From: Dehalococcoidia bacterium
Lineage (GTDB): Bacteria > Chloroflexota > Dehalococcoidia > Dehalococcoidales > UBA2162
Length of the DNA: 37,938 bases
Assembly: GCA_011191975.1 (NCBI GenBank)
Contig: DUFA01000033.1
Coordinates: 1-37,938 of the forward strand
Reading direction: 5' to 3'
Part shown: positions 1 through 9,138 of the stretch, in pieces
Position numbering within the stretch: position 1 is the first letter of the stretch
Layout of the letters: the number at the start of each line of letters is the position of its first letter
The notes under the pieces: generated by a model
Seen by the model: the letters and a program-made list of their open reading frames with translations, nothing else
What the model was told of the DNA's origin: nothing
The model's database searches: none
Translations under genes and position numbers: made by a program

Positions 1-212
1 GTCTTACGGGTAATCGGGAGTTTTTCAAGGTCGGATACCGATGTTATTTCACCTGGATTCACTCCACAGCCATCAAGCAGTTTTTTCACTGCAGGGGCGT
101 TTCTGTAAGCCTGTTCGACTGTCAGAGCCAGTTTCTCATCAAGGTATGTACGGCGTGTTCCAGGAGCCATTGTTTCCAATTCGTCGAAATAGTCGCCTTT
201 TCTTACAGCCAT
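1..212 (-). CDS. Phenylacetate-CoA ligase-like AMP-forming enzyme, N-terminal part (cut by window edge)
   Basis: The first 70 codons are visible; the gene runs off the left edge. The start MAVRKGDYFDELETM and the following stretch (Y-L-D-E-K-L-A-L-T-V-E-Q-A-Y-R-N-A-P, then D-L-E-K-L-P-V-T-R) match the characteristic N-terminus of PaaK-type phenylacetate-CoA ligases, which make aryl-acetyl-CoA from the acid, ATP and CoA. The ATG lies inside the last codons of livF (10-nt overlap), with a purine-rich GGAAGAG just before it, so it is translationally coupled to livF as the last visible gene of the operon. Being next to IorAB and a Liv transporter fits aromatic or branched-chain acid catabolism. 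The catalytic domains are outside the window, so the substrate cannot be judged. Confidence 0.8.
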   Translation of the reverse strand, partial: MAVRKGDYFDELETMAPGTRRTYLDEKLALTVEQAYRNAPAVKKLLDGCGVNPGEITSVSDLEKLPITRK

Positions 213-994
213 CTCTTCCGCCTCTTATAATGTTTTACTTCACGGTAGCTTTTCTTTTCACCGACTGCCGAAAGCCCCATATAAAATTCCTTAACATCTT
301 CGTTGTTCCTGAGGAATTCGGCGGAGCCATCTAGAACAACCCGCCCGTTTTCCATCACGTAACCGTAATTGGCGATACTCAGGGCTATCCTGACATTCTG
401 TTCAACCAGCAGGACGGACGTTTTCTGCTCGGAGTTAAACCGGTTGATGATATTATATATCTCCTCGACCATCAGTGGGGCCAGACCAAGTGAAGGTTCG
501 TCAAGCATCATCAGCTTGGGAGCGGCCATCATTGCCCGGCCGATGACCAGCATCTGCTGTTCACCGCCGGAGAGATACCCGGCGATATTATGCCTGAGTT
601 CCTTGAGACGAGGGAAATACTCATAAACCATCTCAAGGTCACGCTTCACGTTCTGACGGTCTGATCGGTTGTATCCTCCAACCATCAGGTTTTCTTCCGT
701 ATTCAGGTGTTCGAACACGCGGCGTCCTTCGAGAGCCTGGATAATACCGAGTTTGCCTATCTGCTCGGCGTTTTTCTTGTCGATTCTCTCACCGTCCCAC
801 TCGATGCTGCCGTCAGTTATTTCACCTTCTTCAACGTGAAGCAGTCCGGATATGGCTTTTAGAGTAGAGCTTTTGCCTGCACCATTCGCACCCAGCAAAG
901 CGACGATCAAGCCATCGTCTACATTCAATGAGACTCCATGTAATACTCGCACAACATTCAGGTATGTTACCTCAATGTTATTCAGTTTCAGCAT
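203..994 (-). CDS. livF: Branched-chain amino acid-type ABC transporter ATP-binding protein LivF
   Basis: A 263-residue cytoplasmic ATPase of the HAAT (Liv) importer family. Walker A GANGAGKSS is at about residues 35-43, then the signature LSGGEQQML, Walker B LMMLDEPSLGLAP and the switch region LLVEQN; the SLGLAP and VEQN wording is typical of LivF rather than LivG. The start at 994 (MLKLNNIEV) is chosen because LivF proteins begin there and GGGAG lies about 11 nt upstream. The in-frame extension to 1069 would overlap the livK stop and has no family counterpart. It follows livK and overlaps the next ligase gene by 10 nt. The usual second ATPase, LivG, is missing from this stretch and must lie outside the window if the transporter is complete. 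Confidence 0.93.
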   Translation of the reverse strand: MLKLNNIEVTYLNVVRVLHGVSLNVDDGLIVALLGANGAGKSSTLKAISGLLHVEEGEITDGSIEWDGERIDKKNAEQIGKLGIIQALEGRRVFEHLNTEENLMVGGYNRSDRQNVKRDLEMVYEYFPRLKELRHNIAGYLSGGEQQMLVIGRAMMAAPKLMMLDEPSLGLAPLMVEEIYNIINRFNSEQKTSVLLVEQNVRIALSIANYGYVMENGRVVLDGSAEFLRNNEDVKEFYMGLSAVGEKKSYREVKHYKRRKRWL

Positions 995-1061
995 AAAAAA
1001 ACATGCTCCCGACAGGGGCATCGAAACATTTTCCGATGCCCCTGTCATTTCAAGTTGATGA

Positions 1062-2300
1062 TTAGTCAAATGAATATGGAATTAATGGTGCTTCAACCCA
1101 GCCTGTTATCGGGGCGATTTCGCCATTCTTTACCTGGAAGACCCTGACAGATTTAGAAAGCCTGTTATCACCGGAAACGTAACTTACGGGTCCGTGCAGG
1201 CCACCGACGTCAAAATTCTTCAGTTTCTTAAAGCCATATTCTTCAATAATCTGTGGAGTTAATTCATCAATGTTGTCAACTCCTACATGTTCTACAGCCA
1301 GTCTCAGTATTTCGGCAATGATCAAACCTTCCGCCCAGGTGGTGATGTAGTCCATATTTCCGTAGTCGTCGGGATGATATTCCTTACAATATTCCGTCAT
1401 CTTTTCCATAGCTGGAACGTCATCCCCCCAGTTTACAGTGGGATAGACTCCGTAAACACCCTCGGTATCTTCTCCTGCCAGCTCAACAAGTGCACTAGTG
1501 AAACTGGCATGAGCACAAGCAATGGTCATTCCTGGATACATTCCCAATTCGACGGCGTTCTTTATTATTGTAGCTGTTTCACCCGGTGTACTGGATATAA
1601 ACAGAACATCGGGATTTAGCGCTTTTATCCGGGTAAGACTTTCAATCTCTGATATTGTTGTTGCAGCATGCTCTTCTGGTGGAAGAAGTTCTATGCCCAT
1701 CTTGTCAGCCAACAGTTTAGCTGCTGCAAGCGCACCAGCACCTGTAGAATTATTGAGAAGGTGCATTGCCATTTTGGGCTTTCCTTCTCCTTTCCAGATG
1801 TTTTTCATGTAATACTCAGCGAAAGCCGCCCAGTCATCGCCATAGTCGGGCATCTGAGCATATATATGCTGCGGCGGATTGGTTAATGCTGGAGCGCTGA
1901 AAACAGCAATGCCTGGCATTTCATTTCTGTTGGCAATTTCAGCAGAAGCTGTCATCATCGCCGACGAACAAGTAGTAAATAAGAGGCAATTTGTATTTAT
2001 AAATTCGTTTATTATGGTGGTAGCTTTCGAGGCATCATACGTATTGTCTCTCCAAACTGCCTCGATCTGGATACCTTTAACACCACCAAGCTCTTCATTG
2101 ATATATTTGATACAGTCCAGCTTGCCATCCCCCATAGGCTTTCCCTTCCAGGCAACCGGACCCGTATAACAAATACTAAGGCCTACTTTAAGTGTTTGCT
2201 CTTCGCTGCTACCACAACCTGTACTTACTATCGGAATTACTAAAAAAATAAGCGATAAAGAAATACTGACCACAATTTTCATTATTTTCCGTAAATTCAT
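1062..2300 (-). CDS. livK: Liv-type ABC transporter substrate-binding lipoprotein
   Basis: A 412-residue extracytoplasmic binding protein (periplasmic-binding-protein-like, Peripla_BP_6 type). It opens with a lipoprotein signal: basic MNLRK, a long hydrophobic stretch and the lipobox STGC with Cys29 as the lipid-attachment residue. The mature part begins LKVGLSICYTGPVAWKGKPMGDG, the usual opening of LivK proteins. The start at 2300 is chosen because GGAGAAACC immediately precedes it; an open frame continues to 2420 but has no signal sequence. The gene sits between livM and livF, the conserved order of these importers. Ligand specificity cannot be read from sequence; the context (IorAB, acyl-CoA ligases) suggests amino acids, aromatic acids or short organic acids. 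Confidence 0.93.
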   Translation of the reverse strand: MNLRKIMKIVVSISLSLIFLVIPIVSTGCGSSEEQTLKVGLSICYTGPVAWKGKPMGDGKLDCIKYINEELGGVKGIQIEAVWRDNTYDASKATTIINEFINTNCLLFTTCSSAMMTASAEIANRNEMPGIAVFSAPALTNPPQHIYAQMPDYGDDWAAFAEYYMKNIWKGEGKPKMAMHLLNNSTGAGALAAAKLLADKMGIELLPPEEHAATTISEIESLTRIKALNPDVLFISSTPGETATIIKNAVELGMYPGMTIACAHASFTSALVELAGEDTEGVYGVYPTVNWGDDVPAMEKMTEYCKEYHPDDYGNMDYITTWAEGLIIAEILRLAVEHVGVDNIDELTPQIIEEYGFKKLKNFDVGGLHGPVSYVSGDNRLSKSVRVFQVKNGEIAPITGWVEAPLIPYSFD

Positions 2301-2371
2301 TGGTTTCTCCTTTCTTATAATAACGATTGATTCATTATTAGACACTGCGCATACTTGTCTTCCTTTCTTAA

Positions 2372-3421
2372 TTAATATGAAAAAGGCCAGAGACGGTAAG
2401 ATGCCTTGAACAACTGCCATCGGTGGGATATACCCCTGGGCTCTAAGATAAGAAACAGAATGATGATCAAACCGAATACCATCGGCCCAATACCGGTAGT
2501 GAATCCTGCTGGTAACGCGAAGGTACTTTCTAAAACAGGAGAGAGGAAAGAGATACCCTGCTGCAACATCCTGATGAAAATAACTCCGAATATAGGACCA
2601 GTGGTAGAACCAAGCCCACCTATAATTATTATGCCTACATAGAGAATTGATTCAGTCATACTGAAATGTTCAGGACTTACCTTACCGATCCAGTGGGCTA
2701 GCAATGAACCAGCTATTCCTGCCAGGAAACAACCGATAAAGAAAGCAAGAAGTTTATATCGAAAGAGGTTTATCCCCATTACTTCGGCAGCCAGGTCATT
2801 GTCCCTGATAGCAACAAATGCCCTGCCAATCCTTGTCCTTGCTAGGTTTTTAGCAAAGAAAATTACCATGACCATAATAATTAATATCAGGAAATATTGG
2901 CTGGACTGGCTTTTTAGTTGGAGTCCTCCAATCGAGGCTATTGGTGCTACGATACCGTTGTATCCTCCGGTAACATCCGCCCACTGATTGATGATCCAGA
3001 TAATAATGAACTGGGCGGCTATAGTACTGATTGCCAGATAGAATCCCTTGACGCGTAAAGACGGCATTCCAAATAACATCCCAACAAAACCAGCTATTAA
3101 CCCAGCACATATAAGACCAACCAGGAAAGGAAGCTCGAAACGATTCGTAAGTATCGCTGATGTATACGCGCCGACAGCTATAAATCCCGCATGACCGATG
3201 GATAGCTGACCGCAATAACCAGTAAGTATATTGAGCCCTGTAGCAGCGATTATCGTAATACCGATCAGGTTTGCTACTCCCAGCCAGAAATTACCCCAGT
3301 AAAGAGGTCCAGTTGAAAGAACAACCAGCAGGACGATTAGCATAACCCAGTGGGTCTTTGTACGGAATATAGCCATATCCTGGGCATAGGAAAAGTTACG
3401 AGTTCCAGCAGGTAAATCCAA
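2372..3421 (-). CDS. livM: Liv-type ABC transporter permease LivM
   Basis: A 349-residue polytopic membrane protein of the branched-chain amino acid permease family. Diagnostic stretches are GLNILTGYCGQLSIGHAGF near residues 60-80 and, later, SILYVGIIIIGGLGSTTGPIFG, both LivM hallmarks. Many hydrophobic helices span the chain. The start is uncertain. The call uses TTG at 3421, four nt after the livH stop, with GAAAGG about 11 nt upstream. An ATG at 3376 (MAIFRTK) is possible but has a poor ribosome site. It pairs with LivH to form the membrane channel. Confidence 0.92.
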   Translation of the reverse strand: MDLPAGTRNFSYAQDMAIFRTKTHWVMLIVLLVVLSTGPLYWGNFWLGVANLIGITIIAATGLNILTGYCGQLSIGHAGFIAVGAYTSAILTNRFELPFLVGLICAGLIAGFVGMLFGMPSLRVKGFYLAISTIAAQFIIIWIINQWADVTGGYNGIVAPIASIGGLQLKSQSSQYFLILIIMVMVIFFAKNLARTRIGRAFVAIRDNDLAAEVMGINLFRYKLLAFFIGCFLAGIAGSLLAHWIGKVSPEHFSMTESILYVGIIIIGGLGSTTGPIFGVIFIRMLQQGISFLSPVLESTFALPAGFTTGIGPMVFGLIIILFLILEPRGISHRWQLFKASYRLWPFSY

Positions 3422-3425
3422 TCCT

Positions 3426-4310
3426 TTAAATCCTTTCTATACGTTCTTCACCAAATAATCCGAACGGTTTAATAAGCATCACAATAATTATGATTATAAA
3501 TGGTATAACCTCTCTGATTCCTGGCCATGTCAATGGTGTAAGATAACCACCTCCAATATTCTCAGCCAAGCCAATTATCGGTCCGGCGATAATAGCACCC
3601 AAAAATGAATCAAGCCCACCGAGTATCACTACAGAAAATGATTTCAGTCCCGTATGCACCAGTGAGTGAGTAATTCCACCTATACTAGACATAAGTACAC
3701 CACCAACAGCTGCAACCACACAAGCAAACATCCACGATCTGGAGAATATCCGCGTTACCGGAATACCACAAGCCTGAACTGCCATTTGATCGTCAGCAGT
3801 AGCCCTCATTGCTATGCCTGTTTTATGGTACTTAAAAAATAGAGTTAATAGCCCGAACAGCAGGAGGGATATTCCAGCAGCCCAGAGGTATTCCTGTGAT
3901 ACGACCGCTGATCCTATGTTGATTGGTTCTCTGGGAAACAGGCGTGGTAAAGCTGCAACACTCCTTGGCCATATGAAGTTTACAGCGCCTTCTATAAAAA
4001 AAGCCAATCCTAGAGTAACCGCGATTAAAGATAAAATCGGCTGAGCAATGAGTGGACGAAGGATGAATCTTTCTATGATCCATCCGATAATGATAGCGAA
4101 AATTATAACCAATACGAATCCTAACCACAATGGAAGTCCAGCTTGTACGAGCATACCATACGTAAACCAGGCAAATAGTAGCACTAATTGTCCTAGTGAT
4201 AAATTAGCAACGCCACTCGATTTCCAGACCAGGACAAAACCCAGGGCAATGAGAGAATATACCATTCCTACCGTCAATCCAGTAACAGTAAATTGCAGTA
4301 GTTCAGTCAT
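3426..4310 (-). CDS. livH: Liv-type ABC transporter permease LivH
   Basis: A 294-residue integral membrane permease. The beginning, LLQFTVTGLTVGMVYSLIAL, and the GVANLSLGQLVLLFAW stretch are typical of LivH; the C-terminal half has VVILGGLDSFLGAIIAGPIIGLAE, the permease loop that contacts the ATPase. The start is the ATG at 4310, with AGGTG five nt upstream; the TTG codon just before it is not needed. It follows the acyl-CoA ligase by 18 nt and precedes livM by 4 nt, so the transporter genes are tightly coupled. Confidence 0.93.
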   Translation of the reverse strand: MTELLQFTVTGLTVGMVYSLIALGFVLVWKSSGVANLSLGQLVLLFAWFTYGMLVQAGLPLWLGFVLVIIFAIIIGWIIERFILRPLIAQPILSLIAVTLGLAFFIEGAVNFIWPRSVAALPRLFPREPINIGSAVVSQEYLWAAGISLLLFGLLTLFFKYHKTGIAMRATADDQMAVQACGIPVTRIFSRSWMFACVVAAVGGVLMSSIGGITHSLVHTGLKSFSVVILGGLDSFLGAIIAGPIIGLAENIGGGYLTPLTWPGIREVIPFIIIIIVMLIKPFGLFGEERIERI

Positions 4311-4328
4311 CAATTCACCTTTCTTTTA

Positions 4329-6260
4329 CTAGGTTTGAATATCCCAAACTCGAATACTGGTGGTCACTGTACCGGTTCGACCGTCACGGTAAGTTACGGC
4401 GGCTTCTACCTTTATTTCACCGCCATCTCCGTAAATGCCTTTGATCAGATTATGATACCTTTCTTCCATGAATTCTCGCCTCAGCTTCCTGGTTCGGGTT
4501 AACTCGGCTTCATCTGCATCGAATTCCTTGTGCAGTAGCACGAACCTCTGTACCTTTGCTCCTTCGGGAAGATAGCTGTTAACCCGTTCGAGGTCGTGGT
4601 GTATTAAATCGGCGACCTGCTCTTTTTGAGACAGATCGACAAACGTAGTATATGGTATATGGTTCCGTTCTGCCCACTTGCCGACCATTGAAAAATCCAT
4701 ATTAATAACAGCGGACACGAAATCCTTATCTTTTCCGCCTATGACCATAACGTCCTTGATATAAGGGCTGAAACGCAGTCTTCCCTCTATATACTGAGGA
4801 GCGTACCTGGTCCCGTTACTCAATTCACCCATATGGTCGAGTCTATCCATGAATATCAGGTGACCGTTCTCATTGATACTGACCGCATCTCCTGTATAGC
4901 ACCAGCCGTTTTTCAGAGTTTCACGGGTTTTTTCTTCATTATGAAGGTAGCCGCTGAACATCGAAATACTTCTCACCAGCATTTCACCTTCGTCGGTGAC
5001 CCTAACCTCAGTATCCAGAGCCGGTCTTCCCACGCTTTCGAAGTCTATCTCTCCTTTTCCATGAGACGAAATAAGCCCAGCTTCAGTGCTGGCGTAGTTC
5101 TGTCTTAGCTCTATGCCAATAGCATGAATAAGGCGGAAGGTGTCCAGGCTTAACACCGAACCACCGGTAACGGCGAATCTGACATTACTCAGGCCTAATC
5201 GGTCTTTTAACGGTCTGAATAGAAGATAATAAGCGATAAACGACATTATTTTCCACAAGAGATTCGGCTTGTTATTAGCGAATCCCAATTCAGCCAGTTT
5301 ATAGCCAGTTGGCATGAACAGATTATAGAAGAATCGTTTTATCGGGTGGGCATCCATTATCTTGACCTGGATTTCCCTGACCAGACTTTCCCACTGGCGG
5401 GGGCCGTAGATAACGAAATTCGGACCGACTTCACGAGTATCCTCGGCGATGGTGTCTGGTTCTTCAGGAAAGTTTATTCTTGCGCCAGTTAACAGGTGAG
5501 GGATGGTAGCGAAAAAACTGTCGCCGACCCAGGCGGCGGGAAAGTTCGAGATCAGATCGTCATTATTGTCCAGCGGATAGCGACTGATAAAACCACGGGC
5601 GGTGCTGATAAGAGCCTGATGGGTTATTTCAGCCCCCTTGGGAAGTCCGGTAGTACCCGAGGTGTAGTAAACGAAGGCAATATCGCCTTCCTTTCCTTCA
5701 GACACATTCTTTTCAAAGAGCCCAGGATTTGATTGTTCGTAGTCTTTCCCAAGCTCGAGTACTTCAATGAAACTGATCAGCAGTGGATCGTCGTAGTTCT
5801 TTAATCCTTTTGGATCCCAGTAGATGACTTTCCTGATTTCAGGGATTTCCTCCCTTATTTCAAGGAATTTATCTACCTGTTCCTGGTCATTCGCTATGGC
5901 GAACTTAGCCCCGGAATGAGTAACGATGTATTTAACCTCCGAGGGGATCGAATCGACGAATATCCCGGTGGCGATCCCTCCGGCAGCTTGAACGGCAAAT
6001 TCTCCCCAGAACCATTCGGGTTCATTATCACCGATGATACAGACGATATCTCCTTTTACCAGCCCGAGATTTATCAGTCCGAGGGAGAAATACTTAACCT
6101 TTTCATAGTACTCATCCCAGCTGTATCGCTGCCATACACCATACTCCTTCATGCACATGGCAGGGCTGTCACCCCATTTTTCACGATTCTGCAGGATTAA
6201 CTGGGGAATGGTCTTGTTATAGCTGTCTGTCTGTACGTATTCTTTCGTCTTAATACTCAT
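4329..6260 (-). CDS. AMP-forming long-chain-type acyl-CoA synthetase
   Basis: A 643-residue ANL-superfamily ligase that would activate a carboxylic acid to its CoA thioester through an acyl-adenylate. The phosphate-binding motif YYTSGTTGLPKG is at about residues 198-208, and the adenylate motif NGWCYTGDAVSINENGHLIFMDRLD precedes the C-terminal lid. The overall layout resembles FadD15-type long-chain ligases. Such ligases are often embedded beside Liv transporters in anaerobes, where they may trap imported acids as CoA esters. The start at 6260 gives the normal N-terminus, but the nearest Shine-Dalgarno-like GGAG is about 20 nt away, so translation may depend on coupling to the thioesterase gene 25 nt upstream. 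The true substrate is unknown. Confidence 0.9.
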   Translation of the reverse strand: MSIKTKEYVQTDSYNKTIPQLILQNREKWGDSPAMCMKEYGVWQRYSWDEYYEKVKYFSLGLINLGLVKGDIVCIIGDNEPEWFWGEFAVQAAGGIATGIFVDSIPSEVKYIVTHSGAKFAIANDQEQVDKFLEIREEIPEIRKVIYWDPKGLKNYDDPLLISFIEVLELGKDYEQSNPGLFEKNVSEGKEGDIAFVYYTSGTTGLPKGAEITHQALISTARGFISRYPLDNNDDLISNFPAAWVGDSFFATIPHLLTGARINFPEEPDTIAEDTREVGPNFVIYGPRQWESLVREIQVKIMDAHPIKRFFYNLFMPTGYKLAELGFANNKPNLLWKIMSFIAYYLLFRPLKDRLGLSNVRFAVTGGSVLSLDTFRLIHAIGIELRQNYASTEAGLISSHGKGEIDFESVGRPALDTEVRVTDEGEMLVRSISMFSGYLHNEEKTRETLKNGWCYTGDAVSINENGHLIFMDRLDHMGELSNGTRYAPQYIEGRLRFSPYIKDVMVIGGKDKDFVSAVINMDFSMVGKWAERNHIPYTTFVDLSQKEQVADLIHHDLERVNSYLPEGAKVQRFVLLHKEFDADEAELTRTRKLRREFMEERYHNLIKGIYGDGGEIKVEAAVTYRDGRTGTVTTSIRVWDIQT

Positions 6261-6285
6261 GTATTTTACTGCTTCAGTACTCCGA

Positions 6286-6720
6286 TTATCCCCCTCCAGA
6301 GTTACCGACCGGAATGGTTGTTCCGGTTGCCTTGGCTATCAGTTTACCGCCTTTACCCGAGACAGTCATCTCGGATACTGCCACTCGCCTTCCATTCTTC
6401 AGGACACGACATTCGCCAATTAAATCATCGCCTACCTCCGGGGCAGCAATAAAATGTATATTGATCTGGGAAGCTACACTCGGAAAGTTCAGAGAATTAG
6501 TCGCATAGGCGAATGCCTGATCTACCAGTGACATTATAATACCACCGAAAATGTATCCGTTAAAATTTAAATACTCCTTCTTTACGGGCATTTTTACTTT
6601 AGCATAACCTGGTGAAAATTCCACCAGTCTCATTTCCAGAAAAGACGCGATAGGTTCATCTTTTTCCCTCGCTTTTAATTCCTTCACAAAGTCTTTTTCC
6701 GGTTTTGTGCTCATATGCAT
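6286..6720 (-). CDS. PaaI-type hotdog-fold acyl-CoA thioesterase
   Basis: A 144-residue (or 142 if the second ATG at 6714 is used) small hotdog protein. The fold signature NGYIFGGIIMSLVDQAFAYAT (residues about 54-74) is the conserved helix of PaaI/YbgC-like thioesterases, where N, G and D line the active site. The C-terminal strand region NGRRVAVSEMTVSGKGGKLIAKATGT is also typical. These enzymes hydrolyse aryl- or acyl-CoA to release CoA. It starts 4 nt after the iorB stop without a clear ribosome site, so it is probably translated by coupling. Lying between IorAB and the acyl-CoA ligase, it would prevent CoA being locked up in slow-turning aryl-acyl-CoA. Confidence 0.87.
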   Translation of the reverse strand: MHMSTKPEKDFVKELKAREKDEPIASFLEMRLVEFSPGYAKVKMPVKKEYLNFNGYIFGGIIMSLVDQAFAYATNSLNFPSVASQINIHFIAAPEVGDDLIGECRVLKNGRRVAVSEMTVSGKGGKLIAKATGTTIPVGNSGGG

Positions 6721-6724
6721 TCGA

Positions 6725-7321
6725 TTATATTATATTTTTTCTAACGTTTTCCGCTCCAAGGGAAAACGCCTTGAGACTAGAATCAACGAAATCAGGTCTT
6801 AGTCTGCCGCGTATATCACCGGACCAGATCGACTCTTCCAGATCCAGGAACACAGATAGAGCTCCAATCATCACCATATTCAATGCTCGTGGATTACCTG
6901 CTTTTCTGCAGATATCCGTTGCCGGAACAAGGTGTATATTTTCCGTACGGGTTGTGATAGTGCCGATCAGCTCTTCATGGGCGGGGTAAGACATATTAGC
7001 TGACAGCAACGACGCGGGAGGAATTTCAACATTAGCAACGATAGCTGTTCCTTCTGGTTTTAGGTAATGTGACCAGCGTGCTGCTTCGAGTTTTTCAAAT
7101 CCTACCAGATAATCAACCTCTCCCAGCTTGATTATTGGTGAGAATACACGTTCTCCCCAGCGGACATGGCTGACGACACTGCCGCCGCGCTGTGCCATAC
7201 CGATAGAATCAGACTTTTTTACATCATATCCGTTATTCATGCCTATTTCGGCAACGGTATCACTGGCAAGAATTACTCCCTGGCCGCCGACTCCTACTAT
7301 CAGTATGTTCTCGTTTTTCAT
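6725..7321 (-). CDS. iorB: Indolepyruvate:ferredoxin oxidoreductase, beta subunit
   Basis: A 198-residue gamma-domain subunit of the 2-oxoacid:ferredoxin oxidoreductases. The opening MKNENILIVGVGGQGVILAS carries the G-x-G-G-Q-G motif of this family, followed by VKKSDSIGMAQRGGSVVSHVR, the conserved A-Q-R-G-G element. With IorA it oxidatively decarboxylates aryl pyruvates to aryl-acetyl-CoA, reducing ferredoxin. The start is the ATG at 7321, which shares one nucleotide with the iorA stop (TGATG), so the two are translationally coupled. A longer open frame to 7468 only shadows iorA. Confidence 0.95.
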   Translation of the reverse strand: MKNENILIVGVGGQGVILASDTVAEIGMNNGYDVKKSDSIGMAQRGGSVVSHVRWGERVFSPIIKLGEVDYLVGFEKLEAARWSHYLKPEGTAIVANVEIPPASLLSANMSYPAHEELIGTITTRTENIHLVPATDICRKAGNPRALNMVMIGALSVFLDLEESIWSGDIRGRLRPDFVDSSLKAFSLGAENVRKNII

Positions 7322-9129
7322 CAACTTACTACCTGAATACACTTTACAGGGCATATCTGGGCGCATACACTGCATCCGGTACAGCTTTCTGTATCTATGG
7401 CGACGGTATCTCCGGTAATTCGCATTGCCGGGCATCCAAGTCGCAGACACATATGACACCCGGTACATTTCTCTGTGTCGACTTGATAAGGAGTGCTTTT
7501 AATCCTGATATGAGTTGGACAGGCTCCGCGGACGATTACCACCGAAGGCTTTTCGCTTTGCACGCTGTTTTTCACCGCTGAATTGATTTCCTTCAAGTCG
7601 AACGCACCGACGACACTAACGTCATCGATCCCGATACCGCGAACAAGTGATTCGAGATCAACCTGGGTGACCTGCCTTTGTGTGGCAGAGATACCCGTGC
7701 CCGGGTGCCCCTGATGGCCGGTCATCGCTGTTGTCCCGTTGTCCATTATAATTACAGTGGTTGTTCCCTGATTGTAAATAACATCGATCAGAGCCGTTAT
7801 CCCCGAGTGGAAAAACGTTGAGTCACCGATAACGGCAATTATTTTATCTTTAACACCGGCTTTCTCGAGCCCCAGTGCCTGCCCGATACTGGCACCCATG
7901 CAGGCGGTAGTATCAAGGGCAAAAAGCGGGGCGTAGACACCAAGCGTGTAGCAGCCGATGTCGCCGGTTACTATAATCCGATTCTTATCGAACTTTTCTT
8001 CGTTTTGATCACCGGTATCATCCCGTTCAGCTAGTCCGAGTTTCCTGAAAGAGTACTCTGCCGCCATGTGCGGACATCCTGCACAGAGCAGGGGAGGTCT
8101 CGGGGGGAGGGATGCTGCCGGTGCTTTCGGATGGGGATTGGTAGTCGTTTTTTCAGGCAACAGACCGGCTTCGATAGCCCTGTTCTCGATAATTTCCGGA
8201 TTTAACTCACCGATAATCGGGATGAACTCTTTTCCGGTTACTGGAATACCGAGTCGCTGCACTTCTTCTTCAATGAAAGGATCAAGCTCTTCGATAACGA
8301 GAATCCTCTCTACCTTCTCTGAGAATTCCCGGATCAGCCTGTCAGGGAAGGGATAGACGGTTACTAGTTTCAGGTGAGATGCGTCCTTGAAGACTTCCCG
8401 TGCATACTGGTAACCTACTCCCGATGAAATAATGCCGATCTTCGTGTCGTTCATTATTATCTCGTTTAAGGGGAAGTCATTCACGTACTCACGGAGTTTG
8501 AGAATTCTTTCTTCCATCGCGGAACGCCTGACACGGGCGTTTGATGGAACCATTACATATTTAGCAGGCGACGCTTTGAACTGAGGTTTCTTTAACTCTG
8601 AAAGGCGTTCTCTGTCTACATTCACCACCGTCTTGCAGTGGGAGAGACGTGTTGTAGAACGAACCAGTACAGGAGTGTCGAATTCTTCGCTTATCCGGAA
8701 TGCCCAGTCCATCAATTCGTAGGCTTCCTGACTATCGGTCGGTTCGAGCATTGGGACTTTTGCCATCCTGGCGTAGTGGCGATTGTCCTGTTCACCCTGA
8801 GAACTGTGCTCGCCGGGATCATCGCACTCGACGATCACGAGTCCACCATCGACTCCTGTTGTTGCTGCTGCCATAAAGGGATCACTGGCTACATTCAACC
8901 CAACATGTTTCATGGATGCCATAGCCCTGACCCCCGCGTATGACGCACCGAGAGCAACTTCCATCGCTACCTTTTCGTTCGTGGACCATTCGGTGTAGAT
9001 CTCGCTGAATTGGGCGAGGGATTCCATTATTTCCGTGCTGGGAGTTCCTGGATAAGCTGCACCGACTCTAACCCCGGCGTGATAAGCGCCAAGTGCGATA
9101 GCTTCATTTCCTGACAAGAGTTGCTTCAT
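7321..9129 (-). CDS. iorA: Indolepyruvate:ferredoxin oxidoreductase, alpha subunit
   Basis: A 602-residue thiamine-diphosphate and iron-sulfur enzyme subunit. In order: the pyruvate-oxidoreductase N-terminal domain (LLSGNEAIALGAYHAGV, YPGTPSTEIM), the TPP-binding domain (GDIGCYTLG, then GDSTFFHSGITALIDVIYNQ and an MDN end), and a C-terminal 2x[4Fe-4S] ferredoxin domain with CTGCHMCLRLGCP and CTGCSVCAQICP. Length is normal for IorA. It converts the 2-oxoacids of aromatic amino acids to acyl-CoA with reduced ferredoxin. It is the first gene of the long operon. There is no good Shine-Dalgarno; instead TATAAT ends 9 nt before the ATG, suggesting a leaderless message. Confidence 0.96.
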   Translation of the reverse strand: MKQLLSGNEAIALGAYHAGVRVGAAYPGTPSTEIMESLAQFSEIYTEWSTNEKVAMEVALGASYAGVRAMASMKHVGLNVASDPFMAAATTGVDGGLVIVECDDPGEHSSQGEQDNRHYARMAKVPMLEPTDSQEAYELMDWAFRISEEFDTPVLVRSTTRLSHCKTVVNVDRERLSELKKPQFKASPAKYVMVPSNARVRRSAMEERILKLREYVNDFPLNEIIMNDTKIGIISSGVGYQYAREVFKDASHLKLVTVYPFPDRLIREFSEKVERILVIEELDPFIEEEVQRLGIPVTGKEFIPIIGELNPEIIENRAIEAGLLPEKTTTNPHPKAPAASLPPRPPLLCAGCPHMAAEYSFRKLGLAERDDTGDQNEEKFDKNRIIVTGDIGCYTLGVYAPLFALDTTACMGASIGQALGLEKAGVKDKIIAVIGDSTFFHSGITALIDVIYNQGTTTVIIMDNGTTAMTGHQGHPGTGISATQRQVTQVDLESLVRGIGIDDVSVVGAFDLKEINSAVKNSVQSEKPSVVIVRGACPTHIRIKSTPYQVDTEKCTGCHMCLRLGCPAMRITGDTVAIDTESCTGCSVCAQICPVKCIQVVS

Positions 9130-9138
9130 TAAGTTGTA

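Noticed and set aside
203-994. LivG rather than LivF
   Set aside because: The Walker B and switch wording (LDEPSLGLAP, LLVEQN) and position after livK fit LivF; LivG normally has an additional C-terminal element.
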